Shown here in pieces: positions 50,420 through 62,691 of a stretch of DNA of 64,000 nucleotides. The notes under the pieces were generated by a model. That model was given only the letters and a program-made list of their open reading frames with translations, was not told where the DNA came from and did no database searches. Numbering within the stretch: the first letter of the stretch is position 1; every line of letters starts with the position of its first letter. Location of the stretch: positions 1,522,501 to 1,586,500 of the forward strand of contig CANJKZ010000142.1 of assembly GCA_947471745.1 (NCBI GenBank). The letters are read 5' to 3'. Made by a program: the position numbers and the translations under genes. The DNA is from Closterium sp. Naga37s-1. Taxonomy: Eukaryota > Streptophyta > Zygnematophyceae > Desmidiales > Closteriaceae.

Positions 50420-51711
50420 TTAACTACTCACCGATGAGCGACACAGTGCACCAACACGAGATGTGGCAGCCGCACCCGGAGCCGCGCCACCAAATCGCCG
50501 CTCGACCCCAACATGACCGGGGTACCATCTGTCAAAATGCCTGCGATCTTGGTCAATTGTCACCAAGTGGGATAGGAGAACAGAGAGGAGAGATGTGGCG
50601 TCGCACTTGTCAATGGTGAGCAACGACAGAAACTCGGTAACGACCTCACGCTCTCGCAGAAAGGTGACGAAAACTATCATGTGATTTCCGCGCACTCGAT
50701 CAGTGCTCTCGTTGCACGTGATGCCGATGAACGGTGACGCATCGATGTGTTCTCGTTGGCACACACGGAGGTATGTCGCGTTGGCTGTCATTAGCTCTTG
50801 GAAACCAAGGCAAAACCAAATCCAACAGCATAAACAACAGCCTTTACATGTCGGCTACAAAGCGCAGACACAACACTTACGTGGTGAAGAAAGCACCGTA
50901 TCCTTTCTTGGGAAATCCAGGAGTGCGGCGGTCGGCAAGATGCTTCACCAAGTCGACCCACATCTCAATCGGCGTGTCTTGTCGGCATATGAAGAGCACT
51001 GTCTCCAAGAGAGCGATCACACGCTCCTTTTTGATGTCGTACACCGTGGGACAATCTTCGATTCGTGCCTGTCTTAACGCCTTCCTTTCCGCAGTAGCTT
51101 GGTCCTTCATAGCACGACAATGCTTCGTTGTCCTAAGGTGAGCACGTGGGTCTGTACGTCAACTGCACCATGCCCACCACGGCCATTACACCTTGAGTTT
51201 AGTGCCCGTTACACCTTGAGCCACACAGACACTGCACTTGACATATGGAAAGCTGGATGGCGTCCGACAAAAAACGAGCCACGAGTAATAATTGGTATAC
51301 TCTTTGGTGAAACGGTACAAGGCGTCTTGCTACTTCAACTCAGCCTCATCCACAATCGGAATGGAAGAGGAGGTGGATGTTGTAGGATTTGAGGTCCTGG
51401 CGATTGGGGACAATGTCGCGGTTGCGGCAGAATAGCCTGCGCAGGCACGATGGAAGGAGATTTGCGCTTGCCGAAAGCGGTGCGTGCCGAGCTTCAGCCC
51501 TACTTTTGGGCCCATTCGCCTTGCTGGTGTGGGGCTTGACGTCGCCGTGGGAGAAGGCGACGACTCGCCACCAGGGCCGTGTCAGCAGTAGAATATAGCC
51601 GCGTTTCAGAAGTTGGCGCATCCCTAGTGGATGGACTATGTACAGCAGGCTCGCGGACAGGAGTTGATGCTGCAGGTGTTTCAGCAACACATAGGGCACC
51701 TCTAACAGCAT
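50420..51711 (-). pseudogene. hAT transposase relic, N-terminal and DUF4371-like part
   Basis: The minus strand shows LRTTKHCRAMKDQATAERK, the end of a zinc-finger-like region, at about 51135-51080, followed by KERVIALLETVLFICRQDTP. After a probable intron comes DASPFIGITCNESTDR...HMIVFVTFLREREVVTEF, the conserved ESTD block. After a one-base shift follow TKIAGILTDGTPVMLGSSGD and RLPHLVLVHCVAHR, ending at a GTGAGT donor near 50434. This is the standard order of ZNF862/DUF4371-type hAT proteins. The frame shift marks it as a relic. Sequence 51346-51711 also has open minus frames that may be its first exon, but no motif is clear there. Confidence 0.72.
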
Positions 51712-53147
51712 CTTGAGTCGAAATCACGCCAGGCAGACGCGTGCTGACCATGTTTGCAACAGCCGTCGAGGGACGGAGGAAATCAAGGCCCGTTAGGCCT
51801 CAACTATTGTTGTTAACAGGACCAGTGGCTGTCTGGTCTGGGTGGTTAGGCTGGCAGGAATACGCCATAGCGAGAGGCGGCGCGACCTATAACCGCAGTG
51901 CATACTAGAGATGCTGAGCCTGCAGAGAAAACGACGTGACCATGGCTAAGGAAGGAAGGGGCCTCTTGGAGCTTCTTAAAAAAACGTGGCAAGGAACGAA
52001 ATGGTGAAAGAGTTGGCCTGGTGGAGCAACATGCACTGCGTGAGCTGGGCTGATGGGAGGTTGCGGACGCCTCGGGCAATGCCAGCGCACTGGGCCTACA
52101 CGTGGGGATTTGACTCGAAATCTGCTGTCATTGGCCAGTTTGGGGCATGCACCAGCAGACTTCTGACTTCGTGAAAACGGTGTGTGTGGTGTACACCACG
52201 GTGTGTTAGAGAGGTACCGTGCAGCCACGCCTGCTGCACCGCTGTAAGTTGCCCCGCGTGGGCAATTTTGTCGTAAATATGAGTGGGGGGGGTGGGGGAA
52301 GGGGGGGGACTCGCGTGTTCTTGGCGCGAAATCACGTAAATCAAGGAATTTGCGTGTGGGCCCCCCTAAGCGCACACTATGACTGTGTCAGGGTACCGCA
52401 AAAAAACACTTCGAGGCCTCAAGGCAGACGGGTGTAAGAAAACACAAATATCCTGAAATCTCAAGGCTTTCCCTACAAACATCCTGAAACTTCAGGGAAA
52501 GTGAGGTAGCTGAACCCTGAAATCAGGGTAATCAGGGTATTTTACCATGATATCATACCATTGCTTCGTCGTGGTATGTGATGGAGTGTCACCGGGAAAC
52601 AGGGTGAGTTACAGGTAGCAAAGCAGAAGCCTGTTGAGACCACTTAAAAGTCTTCTCATTACAACGCCATTGCTCCATCGGTACCGTATGTGTTGAGGGC
52701 CTGGGGAAACATATCACCTTACAGGCAGCATTGCTTTCATTAGAGCACGTACACAAAGAGGATGTCCAATGGCTAAGCATGTATAGTAACCAGCAACCAG
52801 TGGGCAGAAAATTGGCACCGAATTGAGAAACTTGCTGTGCTACAAGGAGCCTCAACTGCACTTCTTCGTCTCTCCAGTCAATGAAAGAAGAGAGGTCACC
52901 CTACTGTGCTACCAGGCGACTTCCACTACAAGGCTTTGATTCTCCAATGATGCTAATTGGACTCAGAAATCACATTGAATTACCTTTTGCCGTGTTACCG
53001 GGTGCCCCTGCTGCAGGGCTTGGATTCTCTAGTGCCGTTTGTTTCAACCTCAGTAGTCGCCCCGGAAACACCGACTGCTGAGCGGCATGCTGCTTCCTCC
53101 CTTACACATCCTGGTGTCTCGACGGTGGCTTCTCCTGGCAAGGGTGT
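51712..53147. other. Unassigned region, 3' flank of the bHLH gene
   Basis: No gene recognised. A 156-codon minus frame at 51905-52375 has no domain. G-runs occur at 52283-52310, and a small cluster of CCTGAAA/CAGGGTAATCAGGG words lies at 52450-52540. The part near 53147 would hold the 3' UTR of the bHLH gene. Confidence 0.35.
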
Positions 53148-55840
53148 TCACATCACCAAAGCATCTGTTGAATTCTCCAGGGATTTAATTCGGGCCTGCA
53201 TGAATAATAAAATAACCGGAAGCCAGAACTTTCTTCAGAAACAGCAGGTACCAGAAATCAGAAACCACTCTTGAGCGGCCTCACGGACTGTCTTGTACAT
53301 GTCCGGCACACAAACTGTTTAAACATATGCACACGTCAGCCGAATTTATCAGAAAAAAAAATGAATTTGAAAGACATTTTATAGATGTCAGAAGCTGCAA
53401 GTGATACCTGCAGGTCTTTTATGTGAGTGAACGCAGACTCGACCATTGTGGCTGTATCGAGTTGTGCTCTTGCGAGAGATGGGGATAGCGCTCGATGAAG
53501 CTGCTCCAGGCCTTTCCTGATACAATCACAATCGATACAAGCACCGCTTTAGGATTAGAGCTCAGACTCACTTAATCCAGGTCCTGCCATTCACTCAGGC
53601 CTCATAAAGAAGGCCGACTGCCACTGAATGTTCAAATAATGCCAACAGTAGAGAGTGCTCCACAAGAAGAGGAAGGGGAGGGAAAGTAGAGGAGGAGCAA
53701 ACGTTGGTGAACGGGAAAAGGGAGGAGAATGGTGCGGGTAGGTAGTGGGGGATAGAAGGGAAAGGGGAAGGAATAGAACAAGAGGAGACGGAAGGAGGGA
53801 AACATCAGGGAGGCGGTTAAAGAGGGAGAGACGGAAGGAGAGGAGAGAGGAAGGAGGTGTAACAAGAAGAGAATCAAGTCACCTGATGCGATCACGGCGG
53901 CGCCTCTCCTTCATGCTCCTCGCCTGTATGCATCCGAGCCCCAATCGTGCTCGAATGCGCGGCCTCCAGTCCTCCTCTCCCCACCCCTCCTTCTGCTTTG
54001 CCTCTCTCACTTCCCTCTTTTCCTCTCTCACTCCCCTCTCGTCCTCCACTCTCCTCACTTCCAACCACTCGGGTACCAACTCCGAACCAACCAGGGACGC
54101 CCACGTGGCAGGAGGCTCCTGCAATGTGAAGGCCTGCCCTCTTTCGCCATCACGACAAACACTAGGAGTGGCAGCAGGTGAACAGCAAGCACCAGCAGAG
54201 GCAGGCGTGCAGAAAACACCAGGAGTGCTGGGCGAGACAAAAGCACTGTGTGGATAGGAGGCGGCGGCAGCTGCAGCAGCAGCAGCAGGGGGTGATGCTG
54301 GGGAGGCTGGAAGCAATGCATTCTCCGGTGAGCTAAGGCAGGGGTTGCCTGGCCCAGTGCGCTCGCCTGCAGATGCAAGGTTCACGCTGACCCTCCCTTG
54401 TACCTCCTGAAACGCACACTTTTGAGGCACCTCAAAAGAAGAATTTTGCCTCATCCCTCCTTCCTGCATCATCCCAAACCCCTGCATCATCCCAAACCCC
54501 TGCATCATCCCTCCCTCCAGCGTCAACCCTCCCTCCTGCATCATCCCTCCCCCGTGCATCTGCATCCCCCCATCCTTCAACATCAAAGCCTCAAGCATCC
54601 CCCCCTCCTCTTGAGTTACACCCAAGCAGCCGCCCTCCTCCAGCCGCTGTGGGAATGCCAGAATCAGTTGTTCCACCTCCGTTTGCACTTGAAGGTTCTC
54701 AAGTATCTGTCGCGGAGCCAAATTCTCCATCCCACCTTGCTCCTCCACCTGCATCTGCATCTGCGCAAAGTGGGCGGCATGTGCAGATTCTTGGATCAGA
54801 TTGGGCGGCAGAGTCAGCCCTGCCAGCTCAGCGTGTGCCACCCAGCTTGTGACCGCCACTTGCTGCTGTTGCACGAGGGAGGCCGATGCTGATGCGTATC
54901 TATCAATGGTGTTGGTATCAGCAAGGCCTGCTACCACCATATCATCTACTCTCTTTGCTGCGTCTTTATGAATGGTGTTGTTGACATCACCAAAGCCTGC
55001 TACCACCATACTCTTTCCTCTGGTCACTGCATCTCTGTGAATGGTATTGACATCACCAAGGCCAGTTACCGCCATACTGTCTGTTCTGGTGGCTTTAAAA
55101 GCATGTAATATCCAGCTCTCCACTCCCACTTGCTGCTGCGGCTGCCGCTGCTGCTCTCGGTAGAGCTCCACCATGGCTCTTTCTATTCCAGGGACTTCAG
55201 AGGAAGCACTTGAATGGGACAGAAGCGGCGTGGGCTCCTGGGGCTTCACAGGCAACCGAGGCTGACATATGAAAGGCGCCATGCTGGGACATTCAAGCTG
55301 TTCCTGGCGCCTTGACAGCTGGCCTTCTTTTCCGTTGGAGACGCGAGGCCCCTCAAGAAAGGGGCGAGGCGGGTGCATGACGGCCGCCTTGATGATGGGG
55401 TCTTCAACTGTCCCCTGGCGCCTCAACAGCTCCGCCAGCAACCCACTCTCCTCCTCACTCCATGTCTGCCACTCTTGAGGCGCCTCAAAAGCAGCTCGTT
55501 CATCATGTCGCCTCAATAGCTCCGCCAAGAGACCACTCTCCTCCTCATTCGATTCCAACGGCGCGTCTAAAACCGGCCAAGACGGACGAATGTTGCATTC
55601 AATCATGGGGATTGGTCCCAGCCGCTCTGACAGCAAGGTCCCCAGGCGCCGGCCTTGTCGTAACGGCTTGGTTCCTCCTGATTGGGAGCTCGATCTTGAA
55701 TGTCCATGTCCGCAGGTCTTTCTTTGAGGCGCATCGAAAGTTGCACCAATGATGCGGGGGTCCTTGGCACCATCATGGCGCCCCAGGAACTTTCCCACGT
55801 GGCCAGTTGCTTGATACAGAACGCGACCTTGTTTGTCCAT
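53148..55840 (-). CDS. bHLH-zipper transcription factor (3 exons)
   Basis: Exons 55840-53883, 53516-53408 and 53195-53148 join in phase (donors GTGACT and GTATCA; acceptors TATCAG and ATGCAG), giving 704 residues. The basic region RSMKERRRRDRIR (about 641-653) ends exon 1. Exon 2 gives helix-loop-helix KGLEQLHRALSPSLARAQ and LDTATMVESAFTHIKDLQ. Exon 3 adds a short zipper, ARIKSLENSTDALVM, then stop. Glu and Arg of the plant E-box signature are present; the usual His before them is Arg. The long N-terminal part is Gln/Met/Gly-rich with internal repeats: EEESGLLAELLRR twice, about three MVVAGFGDVN-type units, and GGMMQEGG/MMQGFG units. It should act in the nucleus as a dimeric E-box-type binder. 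The start at 55840 is the first ATG of the frame, but an AG just upstream leaves room for another 5' exon. Confidence 0.82.
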
Positions 55841-57436
55841 CTCTGCAGGTCGGGGTCTCTCTCTGTCTGGTTTGCTTAGGGGATTCCGCTAGAAGGGCTT
55901 CTTTCTCTTGGTGCGGAGAGCTGCTCGAAATACTAAGGCAGGACGACTCGAAGCTAAGTCCAAGAAGCCGATTTGGTCGAATAAGTGAGAGGGCGAGGCT
56001 GCTGAAAACCACCCCAAGCAAAGAGTGCTTCTGGAACGCGGAACTGCGACTCGCTCGCAGCCAGCTCCCACCGCCGCGAGGCAGCTCCCAGGCAGGTCCC
56101 ACAGTCATCTCTTTAATGCCGGACGAGTTTCCTCCGCAACTTTACACACGATCTGTCTCGACGCGGCTGTTTGATTGTCGCTTGTTTTTCGAGGCGCCTA
56201 CTATGAGTCTGGCGTCGCAACCTCGCACTACTAGTAGTAGTTGTCTTTATCGAACGCATAACGACGGGATCCCGATTGCATCGAACCGATTGGCGTCAGC
56301 GCAGTGTGCGTCATCTCCGACGCGCGACGCGCATCTGAGGACGAAAAAATCTGAAATGTGTCCCACTCGTTCCTCATTCGCCGTTGAGTCGGAAATCTTC
56401 CAACTCCACGTGTACCACGTGAACGTGGGGTGACAATGACGAGGAGTGCACGGGAGCACGATGATAGCGTTCACGTGATGGACTGTCATAGGTTTGATTT
56501 TGTCGGGAGATACGAAGGGCCCAAGGCAAGTTCGTCAGATTTCCGACACGTGTCTGAACGGTTGAACAATCTCCAAGTTGTGTTTCTACAGTGGCTGCTT
56601 TGCTACCTCCTGCGCTCCTGCAAGGCCTGCTTCTCCTGCACCTTCGCGCCTAGCTGACAACACGGCGACGGAGCAATCTTCCTTCCGGATACCTCCCTCT
56701 CGATCCATCATGAATATGTGCACTGGCATTGTGAGCTGGCGGGGCGGGTAGTAACGGAGCGAAGGGGCGGTGCTGTAAGAACGTACGGTTCGCCAATGTT
56801 CGTCTATCTGCTAACGGGGAGACCCTCCTTGCGGCGCATTACAAACGAGTGGTCTATGATTGAGCTGGAGGCACAACAACCCTCTCCAACTCTGTCGCCG
56901 TCTGTTCAATCAGGACATCGACACAGTGCAATCGGAATCGCTACCGTTTGACCCGACACGGACCAGAGATTGCCGTGCATACGACTGAGGGGGCTCGCCT
57001 CGCCAGCCATACCCCCGCTTCATTTACTTCTATCTCAGATGGCCATTTCCCCTCACAGGCAGACCACCTTCCCGCCGCTCATCGAATTGAATGAGCGTGG
57101 TCATCCCCACATAGTGCGAAAAGAACCCCGATTTGCTTCGTACAGTAGTAAAAGACCTAAGATATTCACATAGTCTAAACGGAGCGGAACGGAACGGAAC
57201 AGAGAGGGTTGCGAGAAATTCAAGCACAATCTCCTCTCGTCTCGTTGAAACCGAGAGTACAGTATCCGATTTTATAGCGCAAGAGATCAAGTCGCCGCAA
57301 TGGCAGCCTGTTGCGCAGAAAATGTCAGCTGTAACGAGTTGCAATGAGAAGGTTATGACCTGTTGCAGAACCAATCTGGTGCGCACCTTATCGACCCAGT
57401 GAGCCGGGTTTCGAAGGCTCAGGCGTCACAAATAGG
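55841..57436. other. Upstream region of the bHLH gene
   Basis: No gene recognised. Overlapping frames of 60-208 codons at 55807-56433 lack domains. This is the expected 5' UTR and promoter region of the minus-strand bHLH gene. A short run GGAGCGGAACGGAACGGAAC lies near 57180. Element H begins at 57442 after its GAAAG flank. Confidence 0.4.
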
Positions 57437-57441
57437 GAAAG

Positions 57442-57716
57442 TGTTATGAGTTGTACTAGACAGAGTGCGCGGAAGACTTTATAAAAAGGATGTCGAGTAC
57501 AGAATGCCGATAATGATAAAGGAACAGGCATTTATAGGGTCGAAACCGTGCTAGGCGAGGACCTCGGGACGTGAATGGTTTGGAAGTGTCGCGATTGGTG
57601 CGGGGCGACTCGGCATTGGTTCGGTGCGGAAGTGTAGGCCGAGCCACCTGACGCGAAGTGCTCGGGCTGTACCCGTTAAGGCAAGGCTACAGTAAGGAAT
57701 TGGTAAATTCCTTACA
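57442..57716 (-). repeat. 3' LTR of element H
   Basis: 275 bp, TGTTATGAG...CCTTACA on the plus strand, preceded by GAAAG. Confidence 0.92.
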
Positions 57717-60700
57717 CTCTCCCACCTTCTAGATAAGGTCCCCTTATCCGTAGACGAGTCGTGCAGTAGCGTGAAAACTGCAGATCTCGGTCGAAACTGA
57801 TATGACGGTGCAGAAGCACGTTGACTTTCGAGTTGACGCGTGGCTGAGAGCGTTGACCAGGCGAATTTCAAAGAGTTGGAATGTCAGCCGTTGATACTGC
57901 CGATGTCGATCGGGCGGTCGAAGGCGAAGGTCGATTTGAAAATCTGTCGATGAATGAAGGCCGTCAATGTGACGGATCTGTGTCGGACGGTCGAGATGAA
58001 CGCAATAGTGGCGGGAATTATGACGCGTTGTCAGAATCCGATGAATCAGGACCCGTCGATGTCGATGGTTTAATTACGAGCGTCCGTCGTGCTGGATGAG
58101 TCAGACGAGATGTGTGAAAAAACTGACAAGTACAGTGCGAGAGCACTTTCTCTCCCCCCTCTTGAAGATTGGGCTGCCCACCAAAAGTGTACAGCTGCGC
58201 GGGTAGAATCGTCAACTTTCCTGCATGTCAGGGTTAGTCAAGACTACCAAGTGTAATGAACTCCCCGCTGAATTTTAGCAGCTGCCTGTCGAAAGTTGTA
58301 GTCGGCGGCGAAATATCGCTGATGTGGCGCGTAAACAACGCCCAGGGTAGACCGTGTTGATGTCCCAATAAATTATCGTTTTGCGCCGGGACGCGGGTGC
58401 GATCCTTCGAAATATGTTTTTATGAAAACTTTCTTCTTGTCTTGTAGTCGCGACTGCTGCTGCAGCATCAAATCACCCGAGTTGCTGCAGCATCTCCAGT
58501 TGTCAGCATCTGCAACCCTGAATTGCTGCCGTTTGTCATGTTGCTGTGGCGAAAATCCTCGCTGTAGCTTCTCGAGTTGTCAGTACCCCCGACAGTCTTG
58601 TCCGGACTCGCCGAGGTTTTTGTCGCTTTTCTCCGAAAACTACCGGGCAGAGTCGAAAAACACCTGCTGCTCCTCCCCCTGACCCCCGAAATTTTTTTTC
58701 AAACTCGAACTTGAACTGCCGATGACGTCAGTCCTCGGCGAAGTTGTCGTGACTCGCCGAAAACCTCAGGGCAGGGGCGAAAACAGCTGTCTCCCTCCCT
58801 CCTAGTGTTGCAAATTTTCACCTGTGTTGTCGCTGGTACCCCCGAACGGAGTCGGAATAGCTGCCAATCGTGTTCCCCTCGGTTTTGCGCGCTTAACCAA
58901 GCGCTTCTGCATCCCCGACGTTTCGAACAGAACTGCCGACCGTTGCCGCCGAACTCCGCGAAGACCCAGCTCCCAGTACTGCTGCTGAAACCCGTAAGTG
59001 TCGGTGCCGAAAATCCTCGTACGCTTGGTCAGCTGCAGGTTGTCCCCTTGAAGAACCGGTGTATCTAGCGTGCCCACCCGTCGCCACTCTCATCGCCTGT
59101 GGTTAACCACACTAGCAACCCACAAAAAAGGAGGCGCTTTTCCATGTGGAACCCAGAACAGTGGGTCTACCGGGACCGAATTTCACGGAACCTAGCCGCA
59201 TCGACGCCGCACATCTCGCTGTAGGATTTGCCCAGATGGCCTCGAAGTATACCGTAAAACTCTCAAACAGCTGGCGAGCAGACGTTCACCCGTCGCCCAC
59301 CGTCGAAATTGCACCCGAAAATCATGGTTGCGGAATCAAGCCCCGAAGTATTCTCTGCCGTGTAGCCCCGACGTTTCCGCCATTTACCCTGGTACTCCGA
59401 CGTTAACCCATCTTCGAACCCGTCGAAAATGCTTAGCAAATCCCAGGCATCCTTGGCAATACCCTTCTCGCCGCGCCTCCATGTACATTTCAAACCCTTT
59501 CGGGTGTCTACCGAATAGACTCCGAAATTCGCGGTGGAGTGGTGTACGGGCTCAGCCTATCACCCAAGTAGCTTGAAGCGGCACCCACAACTTTCCCTCC
59601 CTTTTTTTAATTTTCACCCTCCGACAATTTCGCTTGCCGCCGTTCACCCAGCGTCCGCTTTTGTCGGATGAGGTATTCTCCGTGTTGACCCGCGATTTTT
59701 CTGGCGTTCGATGAAGGCGCGAACGCAATCGTAGTCGGAGCGAGTTTATCATATCAAACTCTCAGCCGGCCGCTTCGCTGCCCACCGTGCCTATCGCATT
59801 TAAAAACTCCGCAACTTCGGGAACTCCGTCTTCGCTGCTACACCTTCGTCGGGTAGACCGTTGAATCAGGAGAAACACCGCCAGCTGCCACAACTTCTTC
59901 AACTCCGACATTTTCGGCAGAGTAATTGTCGCCGATGGTCCGTTTTTGTCGGGGCCGAAACAGTGTCGCTTGAAGATTTTCTTGAACGCCCAGCTGTCGA
60001 ACCAGCGCAATACCCGCGTCTTTCTAACGAGTACAGGGCTAAAACACAGGGCCCCACCTTTTTCGTCCACGGCCAACAGGACTTACGAATTCCCTTCGAG
60101 GCCTTCTGGTGTGAGGTATGTGAGCCGTTCGGAAACCTCGGCCGGTAGTGGATCCCATCATGGCTACCGCCGCTTAGCCGAAACTTAGGCAGCAGCTTGA
60201 GCGTTTCCCTGTAGGTCGTTTTCTCGCCTCCTGAAGCCCGAAATCCGTTTCTCTCGCCAGACCCGCTTTTCCCGCAACTCCGTATATTGTAGCTGGTAAA
60301 ACCCCCGAAACTCGTGGGTCTAGACGCTGCGCGAAACCGTTGTCCCGTCGGTGTACTGCCCTGTCTGCGGCGCAACTTCCCTTGATCAGGGGGAATCTGT
60401 GTCGCCTGAAGTACAGTGTCGGCTGTTGCTGTTACTCCGAAATTTTCGCCGACTTCGTTGCAGGCGCAGAAGTGGCCCTAACGCGAACAGTCTAGTCGTA
60501 GGCGGCCTTTTCCGAACTTTTCGGTGGTCTGAAATTAACTTCCGTCCCACACTGTGCCGCTCCTGCCGAAAAACGCCCACGACGCACCCTCCTGCAGCCA
60601 CGCCAGCTGCACCCGGGCGGGACGACGGTAGACCCCCGCTTTCTTCGGGCAGTCGTCACGCCGCCTCTCCTCGCCGTCGGTTTTTCTGACGCAAATCACA

Positions 60701-61271
60701 CATTGCGCCTGGCTGCTCGCACAGCAGTCGTTTTCCACGTGCTGCTACCCGAAATCTTCGCGCACAGTGACGACGCGTCACTTGCCGAAGACCTCCAACG
60801 GACTCATGCGCAACGTGACGCAGAAGCTTGACGCCACCTGCTGCATGCAGTCCACTTCGAAGATTTCGTGCGCAGTTGACGACCACGTGAAGATGGCAAC
60901 TCGCACCACGTTGCTTCCGACAATTTCGGACGTGCGCCGACGACGAGCCTGCCGACGTCAGCCGCTACACAGATATAACTCCGAAATTGACGAAAACAAC
61001 CACTGTTAACTCACGTATTAATTGCGACGACAGCAAAAGCTGTCCGCCACCCGGGGGGAGGGAGGCCACGGTCCATCTTGACCGTCGAGGGCAAGGATCC
61101 GCCGGTGCCACAGGAGCGCCTTGAAATTCATGGCCGCTAGGAGCAACTACCCGTTCTCCTGGCCGGCTCTTGCGCTGCTCCTGTCACCACGACATCCTTC
61201 CCTGTCCCCCCCCCGAGGGGTAATACACTCTAAAAAACGGGGTGTCCTAGGAAAGTAGCTCTGATACCAAG
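57717..61271 (-). other. Non-coding interior of element H
   Basis: No protein domain. The plus strand carries many scattered CCGAAA/CCGAAAT words (for example near 58638, 58687, 58758, 59006, 59523, 60178, 60241 and 60306), which gives a loosely repetitive look without a fixed period. The primer-binding site lies at its right end (61269-61258). Confidence 0.6.
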
Positions 61272-61546
61272 TGATATGAGTTGTACTAGACAGAGTGCGC
61301 GGAAGACTTTATAAAAAGGATGTCGAGTACAGAATGCCGATAATGATAAAGGAACAGGCATTTATAGGGTCGAAACTGTGCTAGGCGAGGACCTCGGGAC
61401 GTGGATGGTTTGGAAGTGTCGCGATTGGTGCGGGGCGACTCGGCATTGGTTCGGTGCGGAAGTGTAGGCCGAGCCACCTGACGCGAAGTGCTCGGGCTGT
61501 ACCCGTTAAGGCAAGGCTACAGTAAGGAATTGGTAAATTCCTTACA
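61272..61546 (-). repeat. 5' LTR of element H
   Basis: 275 bp, with the TGGTATCAGAGC primer-binding site two bases inside and GAAAG outside. Confidence 0.92.
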
Positions 61547-61713
61547 GAAAGTATGCCAATGGTAACAAAAAAGGGGCTCTTTAACGCGTCCAGTAACTAT
61601 TACATAATATTTTCACGCGTTTGGTAACTAGTTTCACGCAATTGGTAACTTAGCACAGGCGAATGATCACGCGAATTGTAAGGAACTTTCCTTATTCCTT
61701 ACTGAGGCACCTT

Positions 61714-61841
61714 TGTCAAATATAATTCTATGCTTGTAGGCTACAGTGAGTAGTACAATAGGGAGTACAGTTGTTAGGGTTGCATATTTGTACTCTCACA
61801 CTTTCTAGTTTCGTACATTCCGTTGCATTCCTATTCTGAGA
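61714..61841 (+). repeat. 5' LTR of element I
   Basis: 128 bp judged by TG start and abutting primer-binding site. There is no second copy in the window to confirm it. Confidence 0.7.
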
Positions 61842-62175
61842 TGGTATCACGAGTAGGTGAGATCCTCGTTCGTTTTTAGCTAGCCTCCGCGCCCTACGCG
61901 CCCTCCGTGCTCTCGCGCCCTCCGCGCCCTCCGCGCCCTCCGAGCCCTCCTAGCGCCTAGCCCGCGCCCTCCCGCGCTTTCCAGCCTGTCGCGCGCCCTC
62001 CTTAGACCTCCGCGCGCCCTCCCCCACCGTTGCGCGCCCTCCAAAACCGTCGTGCGCCCTCCTTAGACCGCCGCGCGCCCTCCCCCACCGCCGTGCGCCC
62101 TCCTCAACCGTCGCGCGCCCTCCTTAGACCGTCGCGTGCCCTCCCCTCCGCCTGTCGCGCGCCCTCCTTCGTCAA

Positions 62176-62425
62176 CGCTTCCCGCACACCTGCGTGCGCT
62201 TCCTGCACACCAGCGTGCGCTTACCGCACATCTGCGTGCACTTACCGCACACCTGCATGCGCTTAGGTGTGCACGCAGGTGTGCGGTAAGGGCACGCAGG
62301 TGTGCGGGAAGCGCACGCAGGTGTGCGGGAAGCGCACACTGAGTGATGCGATAAGTGCACGCAGGTGTGCGGTAAGCGCATCTGAGTGCGCTTACCGCAC
62401 ACCTGCGTACACTTACCGCATCACT
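62176..62425. repeat. 21-bp-unit palindromic array in the leader of element I
   Basis: Four direct units of about 21 bp (core CGCACACCTGCGTGCGCTTA) run to 62262. They are followed by about five units of the reverse complement (TAAGCGCACGCAGGTGTGCG) to about 62390, then two to three direct units again. The junctions make long perfect or near-perfect inverted repeats able to fold into hairpins or cruciforms. As the unit is 21 bp, any frame through it stays open. Confidence 0.88.
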
Positions 62426-62691
62426 CTGTGCGCTTACTGCATCTCTCTCCCCTTCACCTGTGCACCGGTCCCACGCCATTCCTACTGCACTTGGCTCCCG
62501 GCTCAGCGGCTGGCAACCGCTCTTCCCTCCGGTAGCGCCACCTAGGTTCGGTTAGAGCCCCGCCCCACGACTATTTTCTCGCCGACTGTCTCTCGTTGTT
62601 TTCCCCGCTGGCGTCCCTAGCCCTCCGTAGTTTTCCTCCTCCTTCTTAGCTTCGCCTCCGCCGTGCTCCAGTCGCCTCTAGCATGGGCTCC

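Larger units (their letters stand above)
57442..61546 (-). mobile_element. Large LTR element without coding capacity, H (4.1 kb)
   Basis: 275-bp LTRs at 57442-57716 and 61272-61546 are flanked by GAAAG (57437-57441 and 61547-61551) and differ at three sites by eye (about 1%). On the minus strand the 5' LTR is followed, two bases on, by TGGTATCAGAGC, and the 3' LTR is preceded by GGTGGGAGAG. The 3.6-kb interior shows no gag or pol motif in any frame and only frames under about 160 codons. This is the layout of a LARD (large retrotransposon derivative), moved by enzymes of another element. Confidence 0.92.

Noticed and set aside
51905..52375. 156-codon minus-strand frame
   Set aside because: No recognisable domain, no splice partners, and it is followed by homopolymer G runs. 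Not strong enough to call a gene.
53745..54257. 170-codon plus-strand frame over the bHLH exon boundary
   Set aside because: It crosses the intron and antisense to the bHLH basic region, with no domain of its own.
62176..62425. CRISPR array
   Set aside because: The units are contiguous 21-bp repeats in both orientations without unique spacers, inside a eukaryotic retroelement leader.
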